From NCBI GenBank assembly GCA_030432235.1, contig JAUIHT010000001.1, forward strand, positions 186,001-250,000: a stretch of 64,000 nt of DNA. The letters are read 5' to 3'. Position numbers and translations under genes: made by a program. Below, piece after piece: positions 8,721 through 17,336 of this stretch; the stretch's first letter is position 1, and each line of letters begins with the position of its first letter. The notes beneath the pieces are model-generated. The model did not search any database, had not been told where the DNA came from, and saw only the letters and a program-made list of their open reading frames with translations. This stretch comes from Verrucomicrobiia bacterium. GTDB lineage: Bacteria; Verrucomicrobiota; Verrucomicrobiia; Opitutales; Cerasicoccaceae.

Positions 8721-10478
8721 GTGAAACTGCCTAACACATCCAAAGCCCACATGCTCGCCTGTCTGCTTGGACTGTTGTCCTTACAGGTAGTCTCCGCGAT
8801 CGAGATAGGTGAAAATAAGGAGTTAATAACAGAAGCGCCTGATGTCCAAACTTCATTAGCAAAGACACTCGTTAAACCGCCGCTCGGAGATCAACTTTCG
8901 GTAAAATACTTTAATGAACAGCTTTTAGACTTTCTTGAGGTGCATAAAGAGGCTCTACCGAAGGCAGCCTATGAGTATGCAGTGGCAGAAACTTGTCGGG
9001 AATTCAATACCACGCCTGATAAGCTGCAGATCGAGCTCAATTTGCTAAAAGCGCTCGCCGAAAAAGTTCCTGAGAGCAACCCAGAGGCAACTTACGACTC
9101 TTTATTTTCCCAAATGAAATTCAGTGAGGCAGCCGCTTTTGCAAAAGAGCAGCGCAATGAGGCCATTGAGTCGGGCGAGGCATCTGGTTTAAGAGCTTGT
9201 GAATTTGCCTATTTCGTAGTCGAAGCCTTACGCGCCCAACGTCAATATGCCGAAGCTGCTGCGGCTCAGGAAGAGTATGCAGCCGCGCTTGATATACAGG
9301 AGGACCCAGTGATCTGGGCAACAGTACAATTGTCTTGGGAGGCAAATGTTCTCAATGCGCAGGCTTATGAGGGGGCTGAGAATCGGTTTGAGGCAATCTC
9401 CCATCAAATTGAGAGCCACTTAGGACAGGAAAATAGCATTTACGTCTCTGCGCTTATTAATCAGGCGCAACTTTATAAAGCTTTAGAGCGCTACGAAGAA
9501 GCTATCCCACTTTTAAAGCAAGTGTTGAAAATTGATGAGGCTAGGCTAGGCTCCAAGCATTCCGAGGTAGCGTCCGACCTACTTCGCCTAGGGCAATTTT
9601 ACCACCTTATGCGGCGTTACGATGAGGCAGAGCCCGTAACCAAGCAAGCTGTAGAAGTCAGTCGATCATTAGGTGAAGATGAACTTCCAAACTATGCGTT
9701 CAATTTAGATTCTTTAGCGGGTCTCTACATTGATATGGAGCGCTATGACGAGGCAGAGGTTCTAAGCCAGGAGGCTTTAACTATTAATGAAGAGCTTTTG
9801 GGTCCAAAAAATCCCGATATAGCGTCAAATTTAGCCACACTGGCGCTTATTTATGGTTTGAAAGGTCAGTACGAGCAGGCTGTGTCTTTGCACAAACGTT
9901 CAATGGCCATCAAAAAGAAGCTATTGATAACGAATCGGGAAGACTACGCCGTGGATTTGAGATTTCTGGCGACGCTTTATACAAAAATGGGGCAGACGGA
10001 GAAGGTTGAACCTCTTTTATTGGAGGCACTCGCCATCAATGAGCAGGTTTTACCACCGACCCATCTAGAGATGAGGCGGCTCTTGGAGGATTTAGCTTCT
10101 CACTACCAACTTACGCAGCAGATGATGGAGGGTGAGCCATATCAAAAGAGGCTCTTGGAGATTTATACGACCACTGATGGTCCACAGGATCAAGATGTAG
10201 CAGTAACCTTGAATAATCTGGCGCTCATTTACTTTGCTACAGGCCGAAATTACAAAGCCAGGCAGACAATGGATAACGCTGTCCGCATCTTAATATTCAA
10301 CAAAGTGCGTGATAACGAAACCTCTCCTTATTTAAGTCAGCTATTACACGACTACTTGTTTCTTTTACAGCAATTCAACCTCACGGAGGAGCAAGCTCAA
10401 GCCGAAATAGACCGTATGTGGGCGGAGATTGAGGCTCAGGTAATGGCGGAGCGAGCAAAGGAGGCAGAGGGAGGCTAG
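8721..10478 (+). CDS. Exported kinesin-light-chain-type TPR protein
   Basis: About 585 residues. From GTG 8721 the N-terminus is VKLPNTSKAHMLACLLGLLSLQVVSA, a good signal peptide; ATG 8751 and ATG 8643 are alternatives. The body is built of ~42-residue TPR units of the kinesin light chain type, for example ALINQAQLYKALERYEEAIP, LDSLAGLYIDMERYDEAE and NLATLALIYGLKGQYEQA, from about residue 230 to 540. Such arrays bind protein partners, here probably in the periplasm. Base use is clearly more AT-rich than in the flanking genes, which suggests lateral acquisition. Partner and role are unknown. Confidence 0.82.
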   Translation: MKLPNTSKAHMLACLLGLLSLQVVSAIEIGENKELITEAPDVQTSLAKTLVKPPLGDQLSVKYFNEQLLDFLEVHKEALPKAAYEYAVAETCREFNTTPDKLQIELNLLKALAEKVPESNPEATYDSLFSQMKFSEAAAFAKEQRNEAIESGEASGLRACEFAYFVVEALRAQRQYAEAAAAQEEYAAALDIQEDPVIWATVQLSWEANVLNAQAYEGAENRFEAISHQIESHLGQENSIYVSALINQAQLYKALERYEEAIPLLKQVLKIDEARLGSKHSEVASDLLRLGQFYHLMRRYDEAEPVTKQAVEVSRSLGEDELPNYAFNLDSLAGLYIDMERYDEAEVLSQEALTINEELLGPKNPDIASNLATLALIYGLKGQYEQAVSLHKRSMAIKKKLLITNREDYAVDLRFLATLYTKMGQTEKVEPLLLEALAINEQVLPPTHLEMRRLLEDLASHYQLTQQMMEGEPYQKRLLEIYTTTDGPQDQDVAVTLNNLALIYFATGRNYKARQTMDNAVRILIFNKVRDNETSPYLSQLLHDYLFLLQQFNLTEEQAQAEIDRMWAEIEAQVMAERAKEAEGG

Positions 10479-10545
10479 TGAGTCGGCTGAGGGCTTGGAT
10501 GAGTCAAATAGGTTATCAGTAAGAAAATGGGCGCTCGCCCCCCAC

Positions 10546-11715
10546 CTAGAAAATCTCGGCGGGGTTCGCCTGGCGGAGTTTGCGGGTGGCGAGGAAGCCG
10601 GCGGTCATGCACATGAGCAGGGTCAGGCCGAAGACGAGCGTGCAGGTAAAGAGATTCAAATGCGTGGGCATATTGGCCAGGGTTCGAGTCAGGTAGTACA
10701 GGCCGGCGGTCACGCCGAGCCCCGGCACGAACCCGAACACGGTCAGGATGAACGACTCCTGCAGGATGAGGTTGCGGAAATAGTTGTCGCGAAAGCCGAT
10801 GGATTTCAGCGTGGCGTATTCTTCCAGGTGGTCGGCCACGTCGGTGTAGAGAATCTGGTAAACGATGACCGCGCCGACGATGAGCGAGACGATCATGGAA
10901 GCGCCGATGACGAAGCCTACCGGCGTGCGCTTTTCCCAGTAGTCCTGCTCGTTGGTGATGAACTGCTGACGCGTCATGATCTTGACGTCGTTGGGAAGGT
11001 ACTCACGGAGCTGGTTCATGACGGCGAGGGCGTCGCTGCCGGGCTTCAGCGTGATGAGCCCCGCGCTGATGACGCCGGGGTCTCCGCCGGGCCAGATTTG
11101 CACAAAGGTGTCCTTGTTGATGAGCATGTTGCCGTCGGCGAGGAAGGTCGGCCCCATTTCAAAGAGCCCTTCGACGATGATTTTCTTGTTCGCGACCTCG
11201 GTGACTACCTTACCGTCGCGGGCCAGGAGCTTTGCGAAGTCGCCCATCTCCTTGCGCGAGAGGGAATCGTACAGGGCTACGCCTTCGCGCTTGAGCTTGT
11301 CCTGCTGCGAGAGGATTTGCGGGTTGGAAAAGGGATGCTCGGTCGGGTCGAAGGCCATGACGAAAACCTCGCGGGTCGCGCCAGTCTCGGGGTTGAGCAT
11401 GGGCAGGCCGCCGCCGTAGATGCTCGCGATGCTTTCGACCTCCGGCAGGGCCTGAGCCTGCACCAGCCGCCGTCGCGGGAAGCCTTTGCTCACGCCGAAG
11501 TATTCGTACTGCGTGCTGACCAGTACGAGGTCGCCATCCATCTGCAGGAGCGGTGCGATGACCTGGCTGAACATCGCCTTTTTCAGCCCCACCTGGAACA
11601 TCATCATCACCACCGCGAACATGATGCCCGCCACCGCCGCGAAGAAGCGCTTCTTCTCGTGGATGAGGTTTAGCCAGGCCAGCGGGATGCCCAGGGGGAT
11701 GAGTCGGTTAAACAT
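10546..11715 (-). CDS. devC: DevC-like ABC exporter permease (FtsX fold)
   Basis: The 389-residue protein is an FtsX/MacB-fold permease of the DevC subfamily. One N-terminal helix (FFAAVAGIMFAVVMMMFQVGL) is followed by a ~190-residue periplasmic domain. Three C-terminal helices then lie around residues 268-290, 315-345 and 358-380; between the first two is the coupling segment VADHLEEYATLKSIGF. In cyanobacteria DevBCA exports glycolipids. The gene is last in an operon devB-lipoprotein-devC, and its ATG follows the lipoprotein stop directly. The ATPase partner is not here; a DevA-like gene sits at 31127-31816. Confidence 0.9.
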   Translation of the reverse strand: MFNRLIPLGIPLAWLNLIHEKKRFFAAVAGIMFAVVMMMFQVGLKKAMFSQVIAPLLQMDGDLVLVSTQYEYFGVSKGFPRRRLVQAQALPEVESIASIYGGGLPMLNPETGATREVFVMAFDPTEHPFSNPQILSQQDKLKREGVALYDSLSRKEMGDFAKLLARDGKVVTEVANKKIIVEGLFEMGPTFLADGNMLINKDTFVQIWPGGDPGVISAGLITLKPGSDALAVMNQLREYLPNDVKIMTRQQFITNEQDYWEKRTPVGFVIGASMIVSLIVGAVIVYQILYTDVADHLEEYATLKSIGFRDNYFRNLILQESFILTVFGFVPGLGVTAGLYYLTRTLANMPTHLNLFTCTLVFGLTLLMCMTAGFLATRKLRQANPAEIF

Positions 11716-12363
11716 TTAGGTCTTTTTCTCTGTGGAGAATGTTCGAGTGCAGGTGACGCGGAATTGTCCATCATCGCCCTTGAACATGGTGAAATGGTAA
11801 ATCATATCGCGACGGAATGCTCTGGATGTTGAGAAAATAAGCTTCCAGCCTTCGGGTTCTTTCGACGCCATACGGATTTGGGTCGAATTGCTATCGGGTA
11901 GTATTAGGGAGACCGTCTGGCCCGGGCTCAGCTGCGCCTGTTGATCACCGATTCGCAGGGCAAGGGTTAGGTCCGTCCGGTTTTCAAAGTTGGCCTTGGG
12001 ATCGGGCTTGATCTTTGGGGGGCTTTCTGGGGCTGCTGCCACCGGCTCCATCGGTGCTGCCGGTTTCACGGGAGGCGGCAACATTTCCAGTAGTGCTTGA
12101 TTATGGGCGAGCGCATACCGGTAGGCCTCGGTATTGTAGCGTTGGATCATCTCCACCGAGAGATCAGCGGAGGTTTGGGGGATCACAAATACTTCGATGT
12201 TTGGATATTGTGTGCGATCAACGCCTGGCACAAAGACCCCAACCCCCATGATACCTGCAAATTTCCCCTCTGTCTCTTGGTCGAACTGCGAAAAGTCGAA
12301 GGGCTTTTCCGAACAGCCCGTGCTTAGCAGAACGAAAATGAGTGCCAATGGGAATTTTCGCAT
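11716..12363 (-). CDS. Lipoprotein of the dev-type exporter operon
   Basis: This is a 215-residue lipoprotein with signal MRKFPLALIFVLLSTGCS, lipobox LSTGC and lipidated Cys17. After a short domain comes a Pro/Ala-rich linker (PPPVKPAAPMEPVAAAP, residues ~97-115), then a ~100-residue beta-rich C-terminal domain. No family is recognised. It is wedged between devB (3-base gap) and devC (no gap), so it is very likely co-produced with the exporter. It might be an accessory at the outer membrane or periplasm. That the operon devotes a lipoprotein to the complex is unusual compared with cyanobacterial devBCA. Confidence 0.8.
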   Translation of the reverse strand: MRKFPLALIFVLLSTGCSEKPFDFSQFDQETEGKFAGIMGVGVFVPGVDRTQYPNIEVFVIPQTSADLSVEMIQRYNTEAYRYALAHNQALLEMLPPPVKPAAPMEPVAAAPESPPKIKPDPKANFENRTDLTLALRIGDQQAQLSPGQTVSLILPDSNSTQIRMASKEPEGWKLIFSTSRAFRRDMIYHFTMFKGDDGQFRVTCTRTFSTEKKT

Positions 12364-12366
12364 GAG

Positions 12367-13533
12367 CTATTCTCCACCGTTGGAAATCTTCACCGTGACC
12401 TGGGCGTAGATGAGTTTGGCGGCCTTGGCGCTGTCGTTGAGGGCAATACGCACGGGCACGACGCGGCGGTCGGTGAAGACGGTGGGGTCGGGCGTGTAGA
12501 GGTTGGCCGGGGAGACCATGAGGCCGACTTCGGCGACGGTGCCCTTGAGGTCCCCTCCCAGGGCGGTGCCACTGACGGTCGCTTTCTGGCCGGCTTTGAC
12601 GCGCTTGATGTCGTCGATGTAGACCTGCGCCTCGACGAACATGTGCGTGGTGTCGCCCAGGAAGCACACGCCGTTGGGGCCGACGGCTTCGCCGGGCTGG
12701 ACGTTGACCACGATGACTGTGCCGTCCATGGGCGCGAGCACCTGCATGGCCTTGGCTTCGGCCTGGGCCTGCGCCAGGGCGGCTTCCGCCACAGCCAGCT
12801 CGCGGGCGGCGGTGTAGTCGGCCTGCGCCATGGCAACGCCCGCTTCGGCCTGCGCGGCCAGTGTCTGTGCGTCGGTCACGGTTAGCTGAGCCTTGGCGGC
12901 GGCGACCCCGGCCTGGGCTTGGGCCACCTGCGCCTGCAACTCAGCTTCCAGCGGCTGGCGGGTCTCGGAGAGCTTCGCGATCTGGAGCTGCAGCATGTTT
13001 TGGCGGCTGGTCAGGTCCTCGCGGTCTTTGCGCGGCGGGTCGAGGTCGGTGATGATGCGCCGATATTCGGCGATCTGGCCGTTGAGATTCGCGGCGGCGG
13101 CATCATGCTCGGCCAAGGCTCGGGCCATGGCCTTCTGCGCGACAGCCACGCCGCTCTCGGCCTCGGCGATTTGTGCCTCGAGGACGGTCTTTTGCGCCTC
13201 AGTGGCTTTCGTGGAAAAGTCCGCGGCGGCCTGCCGGGTTTTGGCTACCTTGACCCCTGCCTGGGCGACCTTCACCCGGGCCTCGGCCACCTGCACGGCG
13301 GCCTGGGCGACTTCGGCGCCTTCGAGGACGGCGAGCACGTCGCCTTTCTTGACCGTGTCGCCGGCCTTGACCTTTACCTCGGCGACGATACCGGGGGCGG
13401 CCACGGCCACGAGGCCGTCACCGGGAACGATGCGGCCTTCGGCGGCGATGCCGAAGTCGACGATGGGTTCGGCCCATAGGGCTGTGGTGGCCAGGAGCAG
13501 GCCGGAGAAAATGCAACGTGCGGGAAACGTCAT
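12367..13533 (-). CDS. devB: DevB-like periplasmic adaptor (HlyD/MFP family)
   Basis: About 388 residues from ATG 13533 (MTFPARCIFSGLLLATTALWA, signal peptide). A lipoyl half-motif follows (VAAPGIVAEVKVKAGDTVKKGDVLAVLEG, cut short here). A very long Ala/Gln/Val-rich coiled-coil hairpin occupies residues ~75-255, and the returning lipoyl half is MDGTVIVVNVQPGEAVG. A beta-barrel domain ends the chain. The protein would link the DevC permease to an outer-membrane channel. The coiled coil is longer than in typical adaptors of this size and carries Ala-rich heptads. No TolC-like gene is nearby. Confidence 0.9.
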   Translation of the reverse strand: MTFPARCIFSGLLLATTALWAEPIVDFGIAAEGRIVPGDGLVAVAAPGIVAEVKVKAGDTVKKGDVLAVLEGAEVAQAAVQVAEARVKVAQAGVKVAKTRQAAADFSTKATEAQKTVLEAQIAEAESGVAVAQKAMARALAEHDAAAANLNGQIAEYRRIITDLDPPRKDREDLTSRQNMLQLQIAKLSETRQPLEAELQAQVAQAQAGVAAAKAQLTVTDAQTLAAQAEAGVAMAQADYTAARELAVAEAALAQAQAEAKAMQVLAPMDGTVIVVNVQPGEAVGPNGVCFLGDTTHMFVEAQVYIDDIKRVKAGQKATVSGTALGGDLKGTVAEVGLMVSPANLYTPDPTVFTDRRVVPVRIALNDSAKAAKLIYAQVTVKISNGGE

Positions 13534-13656
13534 TGGGATAAGCAAACCACGACACGCGGAAAATTCAAAGTCCGATTTTGACTTCTGTCAGGCGTGCGTG
13601 CGCGACTCGTGCTTGCCAAGGACGACGGGGAGCGCCATGAACTCTGGCGCTGTATT

Positions 13657-14898
13657 ATGAGACTGCTGCTGTATCTGCTGCTGATTGCATGCCTGGCCCA
13701 GGCCGGTTTGTATGCGGCCAACGTGGAGCAGTTCCTCGGCCGCAAGCGTCTGGGCGGAAGTATCTGGGGCCTGCGCAACGATATGGAGGAGGCCGGCGTC
13801 TTCCTCGACATGGGCTTCGACGGCGAAATCTGGTCCAACGTCCACGGCGGCATCACCACCGGCACAAAGCTGCTCGGGCTCGGCACGGTGGCGACGGGAT
13901 TCGACTTGGAGACCATTGCGGGGCTGGAGGGCAGCAGCATCTTCGTGGATGGCATCTGGTACCACGGGTCGCAGCCCACCGCGCTGCTCATCGGGGCCGA
14001 CCCCAGTAGCAACATTTCCAGCGCCGAGGCGGAGTCGAACTTTTGGCGTGTTTACCAAATTTACTTCCAGCAGGAGCTTTTCAATAAGGCCCTCACGCTC
14101 CGAGCCGGGCAGCTTGCCGCGGACGAGACGTTCATGATTTCCGAGTACGCCGGGTTGTTTATCAACGCCCAGTTTGGCGCCTTGCCCACGGAGGCGGATA
14201 ATGTCGCCGCGCCGGTTTACCCGACACCCGCGCCGGGCGCCTATGGGGAGTGGTCGCCCGAGGAGCAGCCCTGGTTCGCGAGGGTAGGGCTTTACACGGC
14301 AGATGCGGGGCCGGACAACTCCCACAACATCGGGTTCAGCTGGGAACTCGGCGGGGGTGTCGGTGGCGCGCTTTTCGTCGAGGGCGGGCGCAGCTACGTC
14401 TGGGCCGGGATGCCGGGTAAGGCCACACTGGGTTTCATCGGGGCGAACAGCCCGATCACCAACTACCAGACCGGGGGCACCGAGCGCGGTTTTTACTCAC
14501 TCTACACCATGGTCGATCAGGCCCTCATCCTGCGTGAAGACGGGTCCGCGCGCCTTGGGGCCTTCTGGCGCTTCGCCTGGAACCCCCAGAGCACCCGCAG
14601 CCAGCAGCAGTACTACACCGATTGCGGCTTCAATCTCTTCCAGCCTTTTCCGAACCGGCCACGCGATATCGCCGGGGTGGCGGTTGGTTACGAGCGCTTT
14701 TACGGCTACTTCCGCGCTTCGCAGGCTGCCCTCGGAGGGCCGTCCGTGACGGACGATCAGACCGTGCTCGAGTTCACCTACTCGGCCAGTCTCAACGACT
14801 GGTTGGTGGTCCAGCCGGACTTTCAGATGATCTTCGATCCGGAGTTCAGCGGACGCGACGCCTACGTGGTCGGGATGCGAGCGAGCTTGGTGTTTTAA
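13657..14898 (+). CDS. Carbohydrate-selective porin, OprB family
   Basis: The product is about 413 residues from ATG 13657, with signal MRLLLYLLLIACLAQAGLYA. The mature protein is rich in alternating aromatic/polar strands typical of outer-membrane barrels. OprB-type features include FDLETIAGLEGSSIFVDGIW, LRAGQLAADETFMIS and the terminal strand YVVGMRASLVF with the C-terminal Phe used in barrel assembly. An upstream start at 13594 would bury the signal peptide. It probably admits sugars across the outer membrane. It is divergent from devB and followed by the suf region. Confidence 0.85.
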   Translation: MRLLLYLLLIACLAQAGLYAANVEQFLGRKRLGGSIWGLRNDMEEAGVFLDMGFDGEIWSNVHGGITTGTKLLGLGTVATGFDLETIAGLEGSSIFVDGIWYHGSQPTALLIGADPSSNISSAEAESNFWRVYQIYFQQELFNKALTLRAGQLAADETFMISEYAGLFINAQFGALPTEADNVAAPVYPTPAPGAYGEWSPEEQPWFARVGLYTADAGPDNSHNIGFSWELGGGVGGALFVEGGRSYVWAGMPGKATLGFIGANSPITNYQTGGTERGFYSLYTMVDQALILREDGSARLGAFWRFAWNPQSTRSQQQYYTDCGFNLFQPFPNRPRDIAGVAVGYERFYGYFRASQAALGGPSVTDDQTVLEFTYSASLNDWLVVQPDFQMIFDPEFSGRDAYVVGMRASLVF

Positions 14899-14950
14899 TC
14901 CCGGAACATCTTCGCGGTTGCATTCACCGGCTTTTGAACTACAGTTTTAG

Positions 14951-14967
14951 TTTAGAATGATTCTAAA
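14951..14967. promoter_or_regulatory. Fur-type 7-1-7 operator overlapping the sufS start codon
   Basis: TTTAGAAT-G-ATTCTAAA is a perfect 8-1-8 palindrome containing TTAGAAT-N-ATTCTAA. This is the geometry of Fur/PerR boxes. The ATG of sufS (14957-14959) lies inside it. A closely similar palindrome precedes the Fur-family gene at 18865, so the two are probably bound by the same protein. Confidence 0.75.
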
Positions 14968-16198
14968 TAAGCAGGCAGGCGACTTCGACGTACAGGCGGT
15001 GCGGCGGGACTTTCCCATCCTGGGGACGACCGTTGGCGGCAAGCCTCTGGTCTATCTGGACAACGCAGCCACCTCGCAGAAGCCCCGTGCCGTTATTGAG
15101 CGGCTGGAGCGCTATTACCGTGAGGAGAATGCCAATATCCACCGTGGCGTGCACTTCCTCAGCCAGGAGGCGACCACGGCCTACGAGCAGGCCCGCGAGA
15201 CCGTCGCGCGCTTCCTTAACGCCCGCGAATCCCGCGAATGCATTTTCACCCGCGGCACCACCGAGGCGATCAACCTGGTGGCCAGCTCCTGGGGGGGGCA
15301 AAATCTGCAGGCAGGCGACGAAATCGTCCTCACCACCATGGAGCACCATGCCAATATCGTGCCCTGGCAGCTCTTGCGCGACCAAATCGGCATCGAGTTG
15401 AAGATCGTCCCCGTCCAGGACAGTGGCGAGCTGGATGTCGATGCCTTTAAGTCTCTTGTTGGTGACAAAGCGCGTCTGGTGGCGCTCTGTCATGTCTCCA
15501 ATGCTCTCGGTACGATCAATCCAGCCAAGGAGCTGATCGCCTTCGCCCATGAGCGTGGCGTGCCTGTCCTGTTGGATGGCGCGCAGGCCGCTGCGCATTT
15601 ACCCATCGATGTGCAGGCTCTGGACTGCGATTTCTTCACCTTCAGTGGTCACAAAGTCTGCGGGCCTACCGGCATTGGCGTGCTTTATGGCAAGGCAGAC
15701 ATCCTGGGCTCTATACCGCCGTATCAGGGTGGGGGAGACATGATCGACCGCGTCACTTTTGAAAAAACGACCTTCCGCGGGCTGCCTGAGCGCTTCGAGG
15801 CCGGTACGCCGCACATCTCTGGAGCCATCGGGCTGGCGGCGGCCCTGGATTATGTCACCGAAATGGGACATGGTGTTATGCAAGCACAGGAGCAGGACCT
15901 GCTGGCCTACGCCACGGAACGGCTTTCGGCTTTGCCGGGGCTGCGCATCTACGGTACGGCGCCGGAAAAGGTGTCCGTCATTTCCTTCATCATGGAGGGC
16001 ATCCACCCCAATGACGCCGGGGAGATCCTCGACGCCGACGGCGTGGCGGTGCGAACGGGCCATCACTGCACCATGCCACTGTGGGCGCGCTTCGGGTTGA
16101 CCGGTAGTATTCGCGCCTCTTTCGCCTTTTACAATACCCGCGAGGAGGTCGACATCCTGGTTGCGGGCCTGGAAAAAGTCCGCAAGCTGCTTGGGTAA
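14957..16198 (+). CDS. sufS: SufS cysteine desulfurase (group II)
   Basis: A 413-residue PLP enzyme that removes sulfur from cysteine for Fe-S cluster assembly. The N-terminus has DFPILGTTVGGKPLVYLDNA, as in SufS. The PLP Lys is K233 in FTFSGHKVCGPTG, the PLP-binding TTMEHHANIVPW is present, and the catalytic loop RTGHHCTMPLW carries Cys371. ATG 14957 is the only start that keeps the N-terminus; no convincing Shine-Dalgarno precedes it and the codon lies within a palindromic operator. The stop overlaps the next gene's ATG by one base (TAATG). Confidence 0.96.
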   Translation: MILNKQAGDFDVQAVRRDFPILGTTVGGKPLVYLDNAATSQKPRAVIERLERYYREENANIHRGVHFLSQEATTAYEQARETVARFLNARESRECIFTRGTTEAINLVASSWGGQNLQAGDEIVLTTMEHHANIVPWQLLRDQIGIELKIVPVQDSGELDVDAFKSLVGDKARLVALCHVSNALGTINPAKELIAFAHERGVPVLLDGAQAAAHLPIDVQALDCDFFTFSGHKVCGPTGIGVLYGKADILGSIPPYQGGGDMIDRVTFEKTTFRGLPERFEAGTPHISGAIGLAAALDYVTEMGHGVMQAQEQDLLAYATERLSALPGLRIYGTAPEKVSVISFIMEGIHPNDAGEILDADGVAVRTGHHCTMPLWARFGLTGSIRASFAFYNTREEVDILVAGLEKVRKLLG

Positions 16199-16629
16199 TG
16201 GATTCGGCTCACCAGGAGCTCTACCGCGAAATCTTCCTCGAACACAGCCAGGCGCCCCGCAATCGCGGTGAGCCTGAGGCGTTCGAGGCCAGGGCTCACC
16301 ATCGCGACCCCGAGACGGGCGACGAGGTCACCGTCTGGCTGTCGACGAGCGACGCTGCCTTGTCGGGGATTCGTTGGGAAGCGCAGGGAAGCAGTGTTCT
16401 GGCGGCTTCCTGTTCCCTCATGAGCGAGCATTTGGCGGGGAAAACGCCCGCCGAGGCTTTGAGCGCGATTGCTGCTTTCATCGCCATGCTGACCGGGTCG
16501 GAGGAGTGTTCCGATTGGGATGCCCTCGGGGAGGCCGCCGCGCTCAGCGGTATAAGCCACCTGCCAGCGCGTGTGCGTTGCGCCTCACTGCCCTGGCGTA
16601 CGGCCGAGGCGGCGATAAAGTCCCTTTAG
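16198..16629 (+). CDS. SufU-like scaffold/sulfur-transfer protein lacking two of three ligand cysteines
   Basis: The 143-residue protein aligns along its length with SufU/IscU. It opens with ELYREIFLEHSQAPRNRG and has the later LPARVRCASLPW. In Bacillus SufU the metal ligands are Cys41, Asp43, Cys66 and Cys128. Here the first motif reads DPETGDEV (Thr40 for Cys, Asp42 kept) and the second reads QGSSVLAASCS (Ser65 for Cys, with a Cys72 seven places on). Only Cys128 remains. It could still relay sulfur from SufS through Cys128 or Cys72, or serve as a partner without zinc. The one-base overlap with sufS says they are made together. Confidence 0.85.
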   Translation: MDSAHQELYREIFLEHSQAPRNRGEPEAFEARAHHRDPETGDEVTVWLSTSDAALSGIRWEAQGSSVLAASCSLMSEHLAGKTPAEALSAIAAFIAMLTGSEECSDWDALGEAAALSGISHLPARVRCASLPWRTAEAAIKSL

Positions 16630-17024
16630 CGTCTGCCCTCAAAGGCGTCGCGCACGGCCTTGCTCTGCAGTGCCCACAGGGCGTAGCCGCTCACGGCTAA
16701 TCCGAGGATGGTCTGCGCCCAGAAACTGATTTGTTGCGCCACTTCCAGCCCGGAGATGCTTTTTTGCCCACTCAGCACCACGATCAGGTCACCAAGGGTG
16801 AAAATCAGCACCACGAAGGAGCAGGCGATGGCAAAGTTTCGTGCCAGAGACCGGCGCTTCAATAAGCCGTAGCCGATGAATATGAACACCATCAGGAAGT
16901 TGATGTTCACCATCGGAGTATTGAAAAGCGTGTAGAGCGTTCCAATCAGAGCCAGAAATCCGACAAAGATAAAGGCCCAGCCGACGATTTTTAGCTGCTT
17001 GGGGAGGACGACATCCGCTGACAT
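16626..17024 (-). CDS. Four-helix inner-membrane protein
   Basis: About 132 residues from ATG 17024 (MSADVVLPKQLKIVGWAFIF); a longer start at 17069 is less likely. Four hydrophobic segments are visible: residues ~12-32, ~38-53, ~60-82 and ~97-118. Short basic loops (KRRSLARNF) sit between them. I do not recognise the family. It is convergent with the sufU-like gene and overlaps its stop by four bases, so it shares no operon with it. Confidence 0.7.
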   Translation of the reverse strand: MSADVVLPKQLKIVGWAFIFVGFLALIGTLYTLFNTPMVNINFLMVFIFIGYGLLKRRSLARNFAIACSFVVLIFTLGDLIVVLSGQKSISGLEVAQQISFWAQTILGLAVSGYALWALQSKAVRDAFEGRR

Positions 17025-17236
17025 ATCTGGATTGCATCGCCTTGCGCAGGTGAGGTCAAGCCTCTCCACGGGGCCGAAATCGGGCTCCGAAATGTTCCAT
17101 TTAGGTTAAATTATGTCGGGAAGGTGAACCAACTCCCGCAATTCACAAGTTATTCACAATTTGCCATCGGCTTTGCGCAGGTCCGTAGGGCCATAGAGGG
17201 CCTCCAGGCACCCTCAAGGTTTTTTGGCCGGAAAAG

Positions 17237-17335
17237 TCGATTCTCGCTTGAAATCTTTCGGCACTGGCTTTGCTTGGTCAAAGTACGATTGTCGCTTGAC
17301 AATCTGCAATGCAAAGTTACTTTGCATAACAAAGC
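17237..17335 (+). promoter_or_regulatory. Promoter with stacked palindromes ahead of the membrane/winged-helix operon
   Basis: A -35 TTGACA at 17296-17301 and -10 TACTTT at 17318-17323 are 16 bases apart. TTACTTTG-CATAA-CAAAGCTA (17317-17337) covers the -10, and ATGCAAAG-TTA-CTTTGCAT (17309-17327) overlaps it. TTGTCGCTTGACAA (17289-17302) is a perfect hairpin over the -35. Upstream, CTTTG-N6-CAAAG lies at 17268-17283. CGATTsTCGCTTGA recurs at ~17238 and ~17287. The arrangement suggests tight repression. Confidence 0.6.
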
Positions 17336-17336
17336 T

